Shown piece after piece: positions 1 to 10,397 of a stretch of 64,000 bases of DNA (position 1 is its first letter; the number at the start of each line of letters is the position of its first letter). Location of the stretch: contig JBBPUQ010000009.1 in assembly GCA_038501195.1 (NCBI GenBank), positions 2,232,001-2,296,000 of the forward strand, read 5' to 3'. Under the pieces are notes generated by a model. That model worked only from the letters and a program-made list of their open reading frames with translations, had not been told where the DNA came from and ran no database searches. This DNA comes from Nemania diffusa (Eukaryota; Ascomycota; Sordariomycetes; Xylariales; Xylariaceae). A program made the position numbers and the translations under genes.

Positions 1-534
1 GTTTTCCTGCTAGTGCAGCGCTCAATGCGAGCCAATCGAGCTACTGTGGGGCGCAGACTTGAAAATTTGGACTCTATGCGTAAACAAAACAAAACGCTAG
101 ATATGAAAAAGGCTGAACTAAGGGTCGGTCGTCATTCTAGCCATTTAAAAATAATGCGTCAAGATTGAGTGACTAGAGTTGCATAAACTGCAGGAGTACA
201 TCGACATAACATGAAGTTGGCTAGCTCGATGTAGAACCCTGTCATAGGTAAAAGTAATGGATAAGTTCTGTCTATTATAGACGAAATAAACGTCGAAATC
301 ATTTGTCATGACGATATACACATTTTGCAGGCCACGACGCCGATCTAAGAATTTGTAAGTAAAATCATCATGTAGTGGCTTTACAGAAACCAGCTCTTTG
401 CAGCCTCTTTTAAAAAGTTCATAGCATATTCCCCTGGGGTGATTAGAAAGAGACTGCGTATCCTATTGCGTCACCCCTGACACTCAATCCCACACAGATG
501 CGTGACGACTATCGTAAAAGGCCTTGTTATTCGT
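1..534. other. Intergenic, left edge
   Basis: No open frame of gene quality and no RNA gene was recognised. The right part is the downstream (3') flank of the minus-strand epsin gene. Confidence 0.5.
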
Positions 535-2336
535 TCAGCCAAGCAGGTCATCCAAACCGCTACCACCAGTGCTTGTACTACCGCCAGGCTTTGGTGTACT
601 TGCGGCTGGAGCTCCCCAAAGCGATGCACTAGTCTTCTCCTTGGCGAGCTGGCCTAGCTTAGGTCCGGCCGTAGGTACGTTAGTCTTCTTGAGGCCAGAG
701 CCGGCTTGTCCCCAAAGGTTGGCAAATGGATCGGCACCAGAACTAGGTTTAGCTACAGCAGGAGCAGCTGGTTTATTATGTGCTGACATGCCCGATGGTA
801 TTGAGCTTGTTGATGAGAGCGATCCCAGTTTTGGCCCGGTAGACTGAGGAACTTGTACTGATTGAAAATAGTTTGGAGTCGCTGCTTGATATCCAGTTGG
901 CCTTGGGGGATTGGACAAGCCAACAGGTGCAGGCGGCTTGAACGACGAATAGTTAGCTACAGGTGTAGTAGTGGCGCTCGGCGGAGGCGACAACGACGAC
1001 ATCAACCCCGTCAGGCTCGCCTGCTGGGGTGCAGACACGGGCTTTGGAGCAGCGAACTGGGTTGTTGACTGGGCCGTCGACGTCATCAATGGTGGCTGAA
1101 TGGCAAAGTTAGTGGTGGGTGCAGATACTGGCGCCGCGGGAGCAGCAGACTGAAAGTCATCAAAATCGTCGTCGTCGCCAGCTGGACCGGACAGATCTGC
1201 CAGGCCAAAGCTAGTAGAGTGTGCTGTTGCAGCTCCCGTTGACGAGGTCGTGGGTACCGGGTCGGAATCGTCAAAGGAAAATAGATCGACCTCTGGTTCT
1301 TTCTTTTTAGGTGGTTGAGATGGTGTTGTCTTTTTCACCCCGACTCTCTCCGCCCGGTCGGACTGCTTTGGATGAGATGAGCTTGACGTGGCCGTTCCCT
1401 CGTCGAATTCGTCATATTCTTCGAATTTGTCCCCACGGTTGCCAGAATCTCTCCACTCATCTGTCTGCCCTCCAAAGCCGCCGCCATCCCCGTAAACACC
1501 ACCAGAGTAACCGCCGTAACCTCCCCCGGAGCCTCCGTTGCCTGCCGATTCGCTACCAAAACCGCCATATCGGCCACTGCTGCTAGAGAAGCCGCCCATT
1601 GTGCCTCCCTCTACACCAGTGTACTTGGCTTTGTTTGTTCTTGCCTTCTTTCTCTCGGCCCGGATACGCTCAACGTCGCCAAGCATTTCCGCTAATTCCT
1701 TTGCGCGGTTTCGGACGTTGATGCCCTGATCTTTGCCATTCTGGTCGATGTAATGGAACTGCCGAAGCATCTTGAGGAGTGTTATGTGGCCTCTAGCGTC
1801 GTCTATAACTCGCTCGGAGCCGTGCTTAATGAGGAATTCCAGCAATTGAAGGGACTTGTAAATTTGCCTCCATTCTTCGGCAGTCTTCTCTGTGAATCGG
1901 CGGTAGATCATAGGCATGATTTCGTTAAGGGTTTGGCTAAGCTGCATGAGAATTGTGTCGTGGACGGTATGGATTGAGCGGGCCGAACATACTAGTTGAA
2001 GGTACCATTGGCGATTTCCTGCATGAGGGTTGAGGATGCTCCCCATGGTTCGTTGTTTGTCGCCTCACGGACCTGGATAGAGATGGATTAACAAGCCTGC
2101 GCATCAAATCATCTAAACCATGAACCACAGTTGGAAAGTACTGACCTTTGACTCCATCTCCGTATAGTTCATAACGGCTGGGCGTCGGAGCGCATCAGTG
2201 ACTATGCGGGCATAACTGGGAGAGGGGGCAGCCGGAGTCCCTAGCCTTCCTTACCATTTTGGACTTTACGGACACCTGCTTTGAGGTCGTACAAGGTCAG
2301 ATTGGACACCTGGTCCTTTAAACTACTGAGATCCAT
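535..2336 (-). CDS. ENT3: ENTH-domain epsin, Ent3-like clathrin adaptor
   Basis: Probable adaptor for clathrin traffic between the trans-Golgi network and endosomes; in the family the ENTH domain binds phosphoinositides and the flexible tail binds GGA/AP-1 adaptors. Four exons on the minus strand: 2336-2255, 2177-2146, 2072-1993 and 1936-535, giving 531 residues. The start codon at 2336 begins MDLSSLKDQVSNLTLYDLKA, and the joined exons form a continuous ENTH domain (about residues 15-150, with TNNEPWGAS and NEIMPMIYRRFTEK). The ATG at 2046 is out of frame within exon 3 and is not the start. The tail is rich in Gly, Ser, Pro and Gln and carries acidic-Phe stretches (DLFSFDD, DDDDFDDF) and a DPF, as expected for adaptor ears. 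No ubiquitin-interacting motifs or NPF repeats were seen, which favours Ent3 over Ent1/2. It is divergent from the cyclophilin gene. Confidence 0.88.
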
Positions 2337-4298
2337 CGTGTTGGAGCGCTATGGTATGATGTTGGGAAGGAGGTAGATAGGACAATGAAGTTGGGCGACG
2401 ACAAGAAGTGAGATACGTAGCGTATATCGGTAGTAAGTTAGGGGATACAGAATGCCCTACCTATTAGATACTGGAGCTTCAACTGCCTGCCAGGTGGTTT
2501 CAATGTTGTCAGTGCTGAGTCTTAGTCACGTGGTTGTAGTGAGTATATGCATATTTGCACCTAATAGTGGAAACATTCAAGGTACCTAGGTACATATATA
2601 GCGTAATCTATGCTGCTAACCTTGCTTCACGAAGAAAGTCAATATATTTACTTTATAACCTAGACTACCTAGGTACCTAGGTATGTTACATGTAGGTAAT
2701 TATTTTCTAAACATGAATGACTGCATCATTATGCACCACATGAGATAAGCATATCTTGATTTTATATGTGAGTAGGTATTTAGACACCGAGGTCAGTCGT
2801 ACCCTTAATTATGTATCTAATAGAGTAGGCTACATTAAGAGATCGAGGTAGGTGCGGTTATTCCATTAAAGTGATAGCATCGATCATCTGAAAAAATTCC
2901 TGCTTGTTGAAGCTGTGCAGATTAAACAATCTCACATTGTGAATCAGAGTTCCTCAAATTGTACATCTAACTATCTACTAATCTTACTGTCAAGGTATGC
3001 ATAACCTATTTTCTTTGTTCTAGTCAGCTGTCCAGGTCATGACCCATTCCTAAAGACTCGAGAGTAAAGACTCAAAACTCGAGTGCTCTCGGCAAGCTGC
3101 CACCATCAGTGATGCCAGCCGAGCCGTGTTGGCCGCACAGCATGGGTGTTGAGCTAGTCGCTCTCCGCTAGATTGTGCTCTACCTACATAAAGCTGCTGA
3201 GAATGTCTCATGCTTATGGCTGTGTGGAGATCGGCCTTGGAGGGTGTCAAGTAAATTTCCCATCCCAACACCGCCGGCCAGAGAGACTCGAGTGAGCTGC
3301 TATCCTGTGCTATCAACCGACTTGAAGAGTCAACAACACAATATCATATATATCTGAAGCAGCGGGTGTTACACCTTGTCGAGTGGATGGCTGGAGATCC
3401 AGCAGTGGTTGGGGTGGGTTTCTACACGATACAAGGCTTTGGGGTTACCTATACGAATAACCCTGGGGCAGGTGTAGGACGATTGTTCTGTTTGACAATT
3501 GGAGTAGAGAGGTAATACAAAAACGACGACAATAACAATTAACAACAACAACAACGTCTATTTACGTTACTCACGCCATAGTGTGGCTAATCACCCCAAC
3601 ATCGCTATCGATTTCCGAAGGCACAAATGCCTAGGTACCCTACAGCAGCATAGCTCAAGTGGATAGGGGTACTTAGGAACATGACATTTAGTGATGTTGT
3701 GCTGGGTTTTTTTATAAGAAAACACCAGAAGTTCGGGTGGCAATTTGCTCAATTGTCATCCAGATTCAAGAAATTCCAACCGATAGCGTTTGTATAGAAC
3801 ACATCACTCTTCCCTTCTCAGGAGTATATGACGGGATATTACGAGCGAACAAAACTCCCCGACCTTCTGGTTCTACCTATCACCCATTGCTACCTGCCCT
3901 AGGAAGGCATTGTTTGCCGCATGTTCCTGCAAGCCTTATAAGTGGTAAGCTACCTACTTACGTAGGCAGGTATCTACCTATTAGCATGCTTACCTAGTAT
4001 CGAGTACCATCGTTACTGCTGCTGCGCCTTGTTCCTTCTCTGGCCTGCTTCTGGTTCCCCTGCCCTGCTTCCTGGCTTGCCCGGCTACCCCCACACACAA
4101 AGTATCTGCCGGCAATATCCCTCCATGTGTACTTCCTCTCCCTTAGTGTCTGCTATGGCCCCCTCGGTACCCCCCATACCCACACACCCCTCCTCTACAA
4201 GGGCCCCTCTACCTTCTCCTGAAGCACCTCGAGACCCAGCATAGCACTTTTCTATGATATCATTGGCCGAGAAAAGCTAGAAGCTAACCCCTCCTTAG
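2337..4298. other. Divergent intergenic region between epsin and cyclophilin
   Basis: About 2 kb with no convincing gene. It is AT-rich and holds several copies of the palindromic TAGGTACCTA-type motif (about 2579, 2665-2685 and 3640). A pyrimidine-rich stretch from about 4000 to 4290 is likely the promoter and 5' UTR of the cyclophilin gene. An ACA/CAA-rich run lies near 3530-3555. Confidence 0.5.
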
Positions 4299-5413
4299 AT
4301 GAGCAGATCCCTCTTCTTCAAAGTTCTGCCCCGCGGCGGTGTTTCTTCTCCCCTCTCTTCTATTAAAACAACAACTTTTCGACCTCAGCCCGCATTCACC
4401 AAGCCGACAACCTCTTCTACCCGTACATTCGCGAACCAATTCTCCCCTCGTTATTTTTCCGCATCCACCGCAAACATGAGCCAGCACGGAACAATCAAGG
4501 TCTACTTCGACCTCACCTGGGAGGGCCCTGTCTTGGATAACGGCCGTCCCACTGCCACCATAAAGAGTAAGTGAGCCTCGTCATCCCCGAGCTACCTAGA
4601 TCATCCCCATGGTGCCTCTCGCATGCATATTCTATGTTGGATACTGCGGAAAGTTGTCTATGTACACATCTAGCTGGTACTCTTGGACGCAGCATCTCAA
4701 CTCTTTCCCCCAATGAGCTTCGGTGCTTATTTTATATCCTCTCTTGCACCTCTTTAAGGATTGTCAAGCTTACAAGCTTCCAAAACATAGACCAGTCAGG
4801 CCGTCTCGAATTCCTGCTATACGACAAGGTGGTTCCTAAGACCGCTGAGAACTTCCGCGCTCTCTGCACTGGCGAGAAGGGCTTCGGCTACAAAGGCTCT
4901 TCCTTCCACCGAATCATCCCGGACTTCATGCTCCAAGGTGGTGACTTCACCCGTGGCAATGTAAGAGCACCTTTGACAATGCATAACTCGAAGTACATTA
5001 AAGCCAACCGTTGTATAGGGCACTGGTGGCAAGTCCATCTACGGCGAGAAGTTTGCCGATGAGAACTTCACCCTAAAGCACACTGCCCCTGGCATCCTGT
5101 CCATGGCCAACGCTGGCCCCAACACGTAAGTTAGCTTGAAGTCTCGTGTCGTACCTCATAATTGCATGTTAAGATGTGCATTTACGACACCTAAGCGAAC
5201 AACGTGGCTGACATAGGTATTCCTAGCAACGGATCACAATTCTTCATCACTACCGTCAAGACCCCTTGGTTGGATAGCCGCCATGTTGTCTTCGGCGAGG
5301 TTGTCGGCGCTGAGGGCCTGAATATTGTCAAAGCCATCGAGGCCACTGGCTCTCAGAGCGGCGCTGTCAAGTACGGCAAGCGTCCCACCATCGTCGATTG
5401 CGGTGTCCTATAA
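4299..5413 (+). CDS. csr-1: Cyclophilin (peptidyl-prolyl isomerase), probable dual mitochondrial/cytosolic
   Basis: Peptidyl-prolyl cis-trans isomerase and presumed cyclosporin A target. Four exons: 4299-4566, 4791-4960, 5019-5125 and 5227-5413, giving 243 residues. The domain shows [49 protein letters not shown] and HVVFGEV, including the catalytic Arg and the Phe/Gln/Trp pocket residues. The first 59 residues are rich in Ser, Thr, Arg and Phe with almost no acid, like a mitochondrial presequence. A second in-frame ATG at 4476 ([13 protein letters not shown]) matches the start of the cytosolic form and would give 184 residues. In Neurospora crassa one gene makes both forms from two transcripts; the same arrangement is inferred here. 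An AATAAA at 5613 is a possible poly(A) signal. Confidence 0.93.
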
Positions 5414-5837
5414 AGGAACAATGCAAGCATTGACATCCCCGACCGCCTGTAACATCTCAAGTTAGCGCATCTTGCCGTGACTTATTCTTCCATTGTGGTG
5501 TATGAATTAGCACCACACAAAATGACGGGGAGACATACAGGAGACAGTAGCTAAATAACTACGAATGACAAAATCTTTTCACGATTGCGATATAATTGGT
5601 ACCACGTACGCAAATAAATAAAAATGTAGTGCTCCGTATCGTGACTTCTGCTAAGCTAGACTAAAACAAGTTGCATGATACAATTCTTTGTGACTTACGC
5701 ACTTCGAATCTTCCAACGCCTGAGCCATGTTCTCCCCTGAGAAAGGCCACATCCTACGTAACGCCATTGCCATGCATAATACAAATTGCCAACCTTTGAA
5801 TAGGGTAAGCCTCTACTATAGTGCCAGTATTTTGTGG
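5414..5837. other. Convergent 3' flanks of cyclophilin and RPC34
   Basis: Short AT-rich spacer between two convergent genes. It contains an AATAAATAAA run near 5613 that could serve polyadenylation of the plus-strand gene. No other feature was seen. Confidence 0.5.
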
Positions 5838-7041
5838 CTATGCTAGCCACTGATCAAAGTATTCACACCCTCCGGCCCAGACCGGGCCACCCTCTTCACA
5901 AAGATCAGAAACTGGGCACTTTCCACATGGCACTGTGGTGAGTCCATTGCTCCGTGGTTCCCAAAAATCCTCGTCTCCCGGTTTGGAGTACAGGGAGGGG
6001 TTCTGCTTAGCGATACGGACTGCACGATAACCGATCCTGTTGCCCATGCGAATTTCTTCAACGCGGTTATCCCATACTAAAACATCAATGAGTTCCTGCA
6101 CGTGCTCTTGCTTGAGGGGCTGGCCTTTTGCGACCTCTGCCGCCTGGATACCGGCCGTAATTTCTTCGGTAGTGGGGTATTCCATGTACCCGGCCGGTAG
6201 AGGAAGGCGTATGGTTTTCCGGGCCTTCATTGCCCCCGCTACTGGAGCGTCGTCTTTTGAGATGGCATCTGCTGTGCGCTTTCTGCTCTTGATAGCTGCT
6301 TCGGATGCGGCACCGTTGATGACACCCTTTTTTGGCAGGACAGGGCTAACGCTTCTAGCGCCCCTCTCGCCCTTGCTCAGGTAACTACCGCGGTTCTTAA
6401 TGAAGCTCATTACAACACTCTGTAGCGCTTCGATGAATGCTTCGTCGAGAAACTGATCCGTGTACCATGGACCACCGGTAGCTCGAGACGATGGTTTGAT
6501 ATTAGCTTTAATCCACATCTTCTTGGAGATGTTCTCGACAGTCGTGAACTGGACGACTAGTCGTTTGGTCTCCAACTCCTTCAACGCTTTTCTCAGGGCA
6601 TTGTCCTGGACGTTGAGTCGCCGCTTGATATCTTGCTGCCAGGCGCCCTCGGCACCGGCAGCATCAATAATCTCATAAACCAGGACTTGGTCATGGTTGG
6701 TGAGTTGTTTGTACCTAAAACAAGGAGTGGTCAGATCTGCGCAGAGCAACAATCAAGATATATGAAAATATGTGCAAAAACAAGAAGATTGCAACCTACT
6801 TGGCAGCCTCTGCTTCAGGGCGCAGTCGCCATGCGAGTCCGCTATGGAGATGAACGGGAGCGAATAGGCGTTCGTTCGTCAATGTCTGAATGAGCTGCAA
6901 GAGCTTTTTGATATCCTTTGGCGGGATGACATCGAGAGCTGTAAGATCTTCCTGAGTGAACAGTCTGTCTGGGTCGCCGCTGCACGCCTCTTCGCAGGCC
7001 GCATATAGCTGCGCCTTAAGCGATGGGGTTTGCTCGTCCAT
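5838..7041 (-). CDS. RPC34: DNA-directed RNA polymerase III subunit RPC34/RPC6
   Basis: Subunit of the Pol III heterotrimer that contacts TFIIIB and helps open the promoter at tRNA and 5S genes. Two exons, 7041-6800 and 6714-5838, giving 372 residues; the splice joins EAAK to YKQLTNHDQ. Tandem winged-helix domains occupy about residues 1-160 (KDIKKLLQLIQTLTNERLF; NALRKALKELETKRLVVQF; KKMWIKANIKPS). The C-terminus carries clustered cysteines (CGKCPVSDLC, then GGCEYF), matching the Fe-S site described for human RPC39. It is longer than the 316-317 residue human and yeast proteins because of a basic, Ser/Ala-rich insert at about residues 205-260. It is convergent with the cyclophilin gene and divergent from STI1. 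Confidence 0.92.
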
Positions 7042-7884
7042 CTTGAGGTGTGTACAGTGTGGTGGCCGTGGTGAGGTTGTGAGTCACGCGATACTGGCGC
7101 CGTGTTTGCGAAAACAGATGGTAAAGCGTGAAATCAAACAGCGGTAGTTGGTAAGATCTCGCCAACAAACCCAGCTGCCCGACCAACATACGGAGAGGTT
7201 TCTTATATCATAAGATATATACTATTAGCGTGGACTTTGACATAGGAAAAAGAAAGATCGCAGCTTTAAACTTTTAGCACATGTATAATTGCTCGAGAGT
7301 CTCAGGTGAACTCTGCCCCGCGATGCAAACCAACTGAGAAGCACCCCTGATAGAAATATTTCCTTATCACAAAAGAAGAGCTCTTATCGTGCCCGAATGC
7401 CTATAAGCACTGTGCAACCACACAGTCCTTGAGCTAAAGCACCTAAAGTAGTAGCCTTCAGCAGATACCTAGGTACCTAGTTACTGGGCTTCCCCGCTAA
7501 CTTAGGTACCTACCTAGCGCTAAGCTAGCTACCTAGCCCACCCACGCAGTACCGCCGGAAGCAGATTTCAATATTATATCGCCTACTCAACCCCACCAAC
7601 ACCAAGTCAGCGGCAGCCAGTTCTAGTAGTGTCTCTGGCCCGCATAGAAAGCTCTCGAACCTCAACGTTGCTCTCAGCCCTACCAAGTGCATATTTCTGC
7701 CTTGCCCGCCCATTCGATTTTCTTGGTCGCCCAACAACACAAGATACTTCTACCCTCTACCATATCCTCCTCCCGTTCTGCCTGTGAACATAAGTGAGCT
7801 CGTGCTTCGTATAGTTGCAGTACCACTAGCCGGCTTCATATATAGCGCTGTACAGGATTGTCTGTTCACCCCCCCGCAAACACC
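7042..7884. promoter_or_regulatory. Divergent promoter region RPC34/STI1
   Basis: About 840 bases between two divergent housekeeping genes. Copies of the TAGGTACCTA-type motif lie near 7468-7515. A heat-shock element would be expected for STI1 but no clear GAA/TTC triplet array was found. The CT/AC-rich 100 bases before 7885 look like a 5' leader. Confidence 0.4.
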
Positions 7885-9918
7885 ATGGCGTCTGCAGACG
7901 AGCTCAAGACTTTGGGCAATAGTGCCATGGCTGCGAAGAACTTCGATGAGGCTATGTACGTTCTCTCTCCATGTCGATTACCCTTCACCCTTCTAGAACT
8001 GTGTGGTTTCTAGGCTCAATATTCATATTCTATTAGCTAACCTCGTTCTAGAGACGCGTTCACCAAGGCCATCGAGCTCACTCCCGAAAACCACGTCCTC
8101 TTCAGCAATCGCTCTGCTGCCCACGCCTCAAAGAAGGATTGGGCTAGTGCCCTGAAGGATGCCGAGAAGACAACACAAATTAAGCCCGACTGGCCACGAG
8201 GTTGGGGACGCAAGGGTGCCGCCCTTCACGGTTCTGGTGACTTGCTGGGAGCCCTCGATGCTTACGAGGAGGGTCTGAAGCTCGACCCTAACAATGCTGG
8301 GCTGAAGAACTCCCTAGCGTCTGTCCAGAGAGCTATAGAACAAGATGGTGGTATGTAAATCCTCTTCAGACGTGTGGTAGCTAGGGCTTTACTGACACAG
8401 TATCGTATGGATAGGTCCCGCTGGCGGCTTCGGTGGTGGCGATCCGATGGGAGGGCTCGGCAACATGTTCAGCGACCCTAACCTCCTCCAAAAGCTCATG
8501 AAGAACCCAAAGACGAGCAGCTACTTCTCCGACCCTACCTTCATTGCCAAGGTTCAAGCATTACAGAAGAACCCGCAAAACACCCAAGAACTGTTTAGCG
8601 ACCCCAGGATGCTTCAGGTCTTAGGCGTCGCCATGGGTGTAGATATAGACACGCGACTGCCTGACGAGGCTGCTGGGGCATCGTCTTCGGGGGCTAAGGA
8701 GGCAGAGGAGGATGTTGAAATGCCAGACCTGACATCATCCAAGTCCCCGCCCACTTCCGAGCCCACACCGGCCAAGGCCCCTGAGCCAGAACCGGAACCC
8801 GAGGTAGACGAGGTAGACGAGGAAGCGCTAGAGAAGGAGAAAGCAAAGGCCGAGGCTGATAAGGAGAAGGCGCTGGGCACGGAGAACTATAAAAAGCGAA
8901 ATTTCGACGAGGCCATCGCGCATTACACCAAGGCTTGGGATTTATACAAAGACATTACGTACCTAAACAACCTGGGTGCAGCTAACTTCGAGAAGGGCGA
9001 TTATCAGGCATGTATTGACGCGTGCACCAAAGCTATTGAGGAAGGCCGTATGATATACGCCGACTTCAAGATGATTGCCAAGTCATACACCCGTATCGGA
9101 TCCGCTTACGAGAAGCTGGGCGACTTGGCTTTGGCTGTTGAAAACTACCAGAAGTCTCTCACTGAGCACAGAACACCCGACACGGTGAACAAGCTTCGTG
9201 CTGCCGAGCGGAAGAAGCTCGAGGCCGCCAAAACTGCCTACATCGACCCGGCCAAGGCTGAGGAGGCACGCGAAGACGGCAATAAGAAGTTCAAGGAGCA
9301 AGATTTCCCGGGGGCGGTTGCGGCCTATTCCGAGATGATCAAGCGCGCCCCTGACGATCCTCGTGGTTACGGCAATCGTGCGGCGGCTTTCGTCAAGCTT
9401 TTCGAATTTCCAAGTGCGCTTGATGACTGCAACACGGCAATTAAGAAAGACCCCAAGTTCATCCGTGCCTACATCCGAAAGGCACAAATCTACTTTGGCA
9501 TGCGCAAGTACTCGGAGTGCATCGATGCATGCAATGAAGCCACCGAAGTAGACAGCACTCACCACAATAACGCCAATGCCCGCGAAATCGACCAGCAACA
9601 GCAAAAGGCTTTGCAGGCCATGTACTCGGCGCGTGAGAACGAAACCGAAGAGCAGACCCGGGAGCGCTTGATGAAGGATCCGGAGGTGAGTAACGACAAA
9701 TCCAAGACGGGCTATAATAATAGACCAGGTCCATGATGAGTTATGTACTAACTAGCATTGCCTAGATCATGAGCATCATGCAAGACCCTGTCATGCAGTC
9801 CATTCTTCAGCAGGCTCAGTCCGATCCTGCAGCGCTGCAAGAACATATGCGGAATCCCGCCATTGCAAGCAACATTCGTAAGCTGATAGCGGCCGGCGTT
9901 ATTAGAGTCGGTCGATAA
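7885..9918 (+). CDS. STI1: STI1/Hop co-chaperone (TPR, Hsp70-Hsp90 organising protein)
   Basis: Cytosolic scaffold that hands clients from Hsp70 to Hsp90. Four exons: 7885-7955, 8052-8350, 8415-9685 and 9766-9918, giving 597 residues (yeast Sti1 has 589). The start is the ATG giving MASADELKTLGNSAM, the usual opening of TPR1. Order: TPR1 at about 4-105; a Gly-rich linker and first DP domain (MFSDPNLLQKL, LFSDPRMLQVLG); an acidic linker rich in PEPEPEPEVDEVDEE; TPR2A at about 275-385 (GTENYKKRNFDEAIAHY); TPR2B at about 410-520 (GNKKFKEQDFPGAVAAY, YIRKAQIYFGM); and the second DP domain, mostly in the last exon (IMQDPVMQSILQQA). The last exon must be spliced in; reading on past 9685 gives a false truncated end at 9736. 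All domains appear intact. Confidence 0.95.
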
Positions 9919-10397
9919 GTATTACGAGGGGAACGGGCGTTTACAGGGTACTCAATAGGTAGTGTGAACTGGCAGTCGGTGTCCAGCATGCGAGCAACTT
10001 TATGAATAACAACACATATTGTTGGCTTTTGCTACGGATTGCAAAAGTGTACCATCGGGAATTTCCAGACACGTTCATCAAAGCCAAGGCATGGTTTAAT
10101 TAATTAGTTAAATTCAATATGTATAAAAACGACATAATGACTTGAGTGTTTGTGTTTGTTGCATGTGGCACGAGATTATCCGATGTGTTCAACGTCTATT
10201 CTACCTTTCAGTCTAGTATACCGATAAACCGCGGTGCCTGATCTTCATGTCTATTTCCACAATTAGTAGAGCCCGGCATGGTGGGGGAGGTAGATGGAGC
10301 GGGAGCTTCAACCTACAGAGAGGCCAGTCGATGCAGCGTCTATGTCCCGGCGTAGACGAGACGCCTCCCAGACTAGGAAACCGACTCCGACTCCGAC
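9919..10397. other. Convergent 3' flanks of STI1 and the Zn2Cys6 gene
   Basis: Spacer of about 480 bases. It is AT-rich near 10090-10130 and GC rises sharply from about 10260 towards the neighbouring GC-rich gene. No other feature was seen. Confidence 0.45.

Noticed and set aside
2046..2046. ATG at the head of the longest epsin frame as start codon
   Set aside because: It reads exon 3 out of frame and intron 3 as protein; upstream exons restore the ENTH domain.
9083..9604. Antisense frame of 173 codons across STI1
   Set aside because: It mirrors strongly conserved TPR codons and has no recognisable domain.
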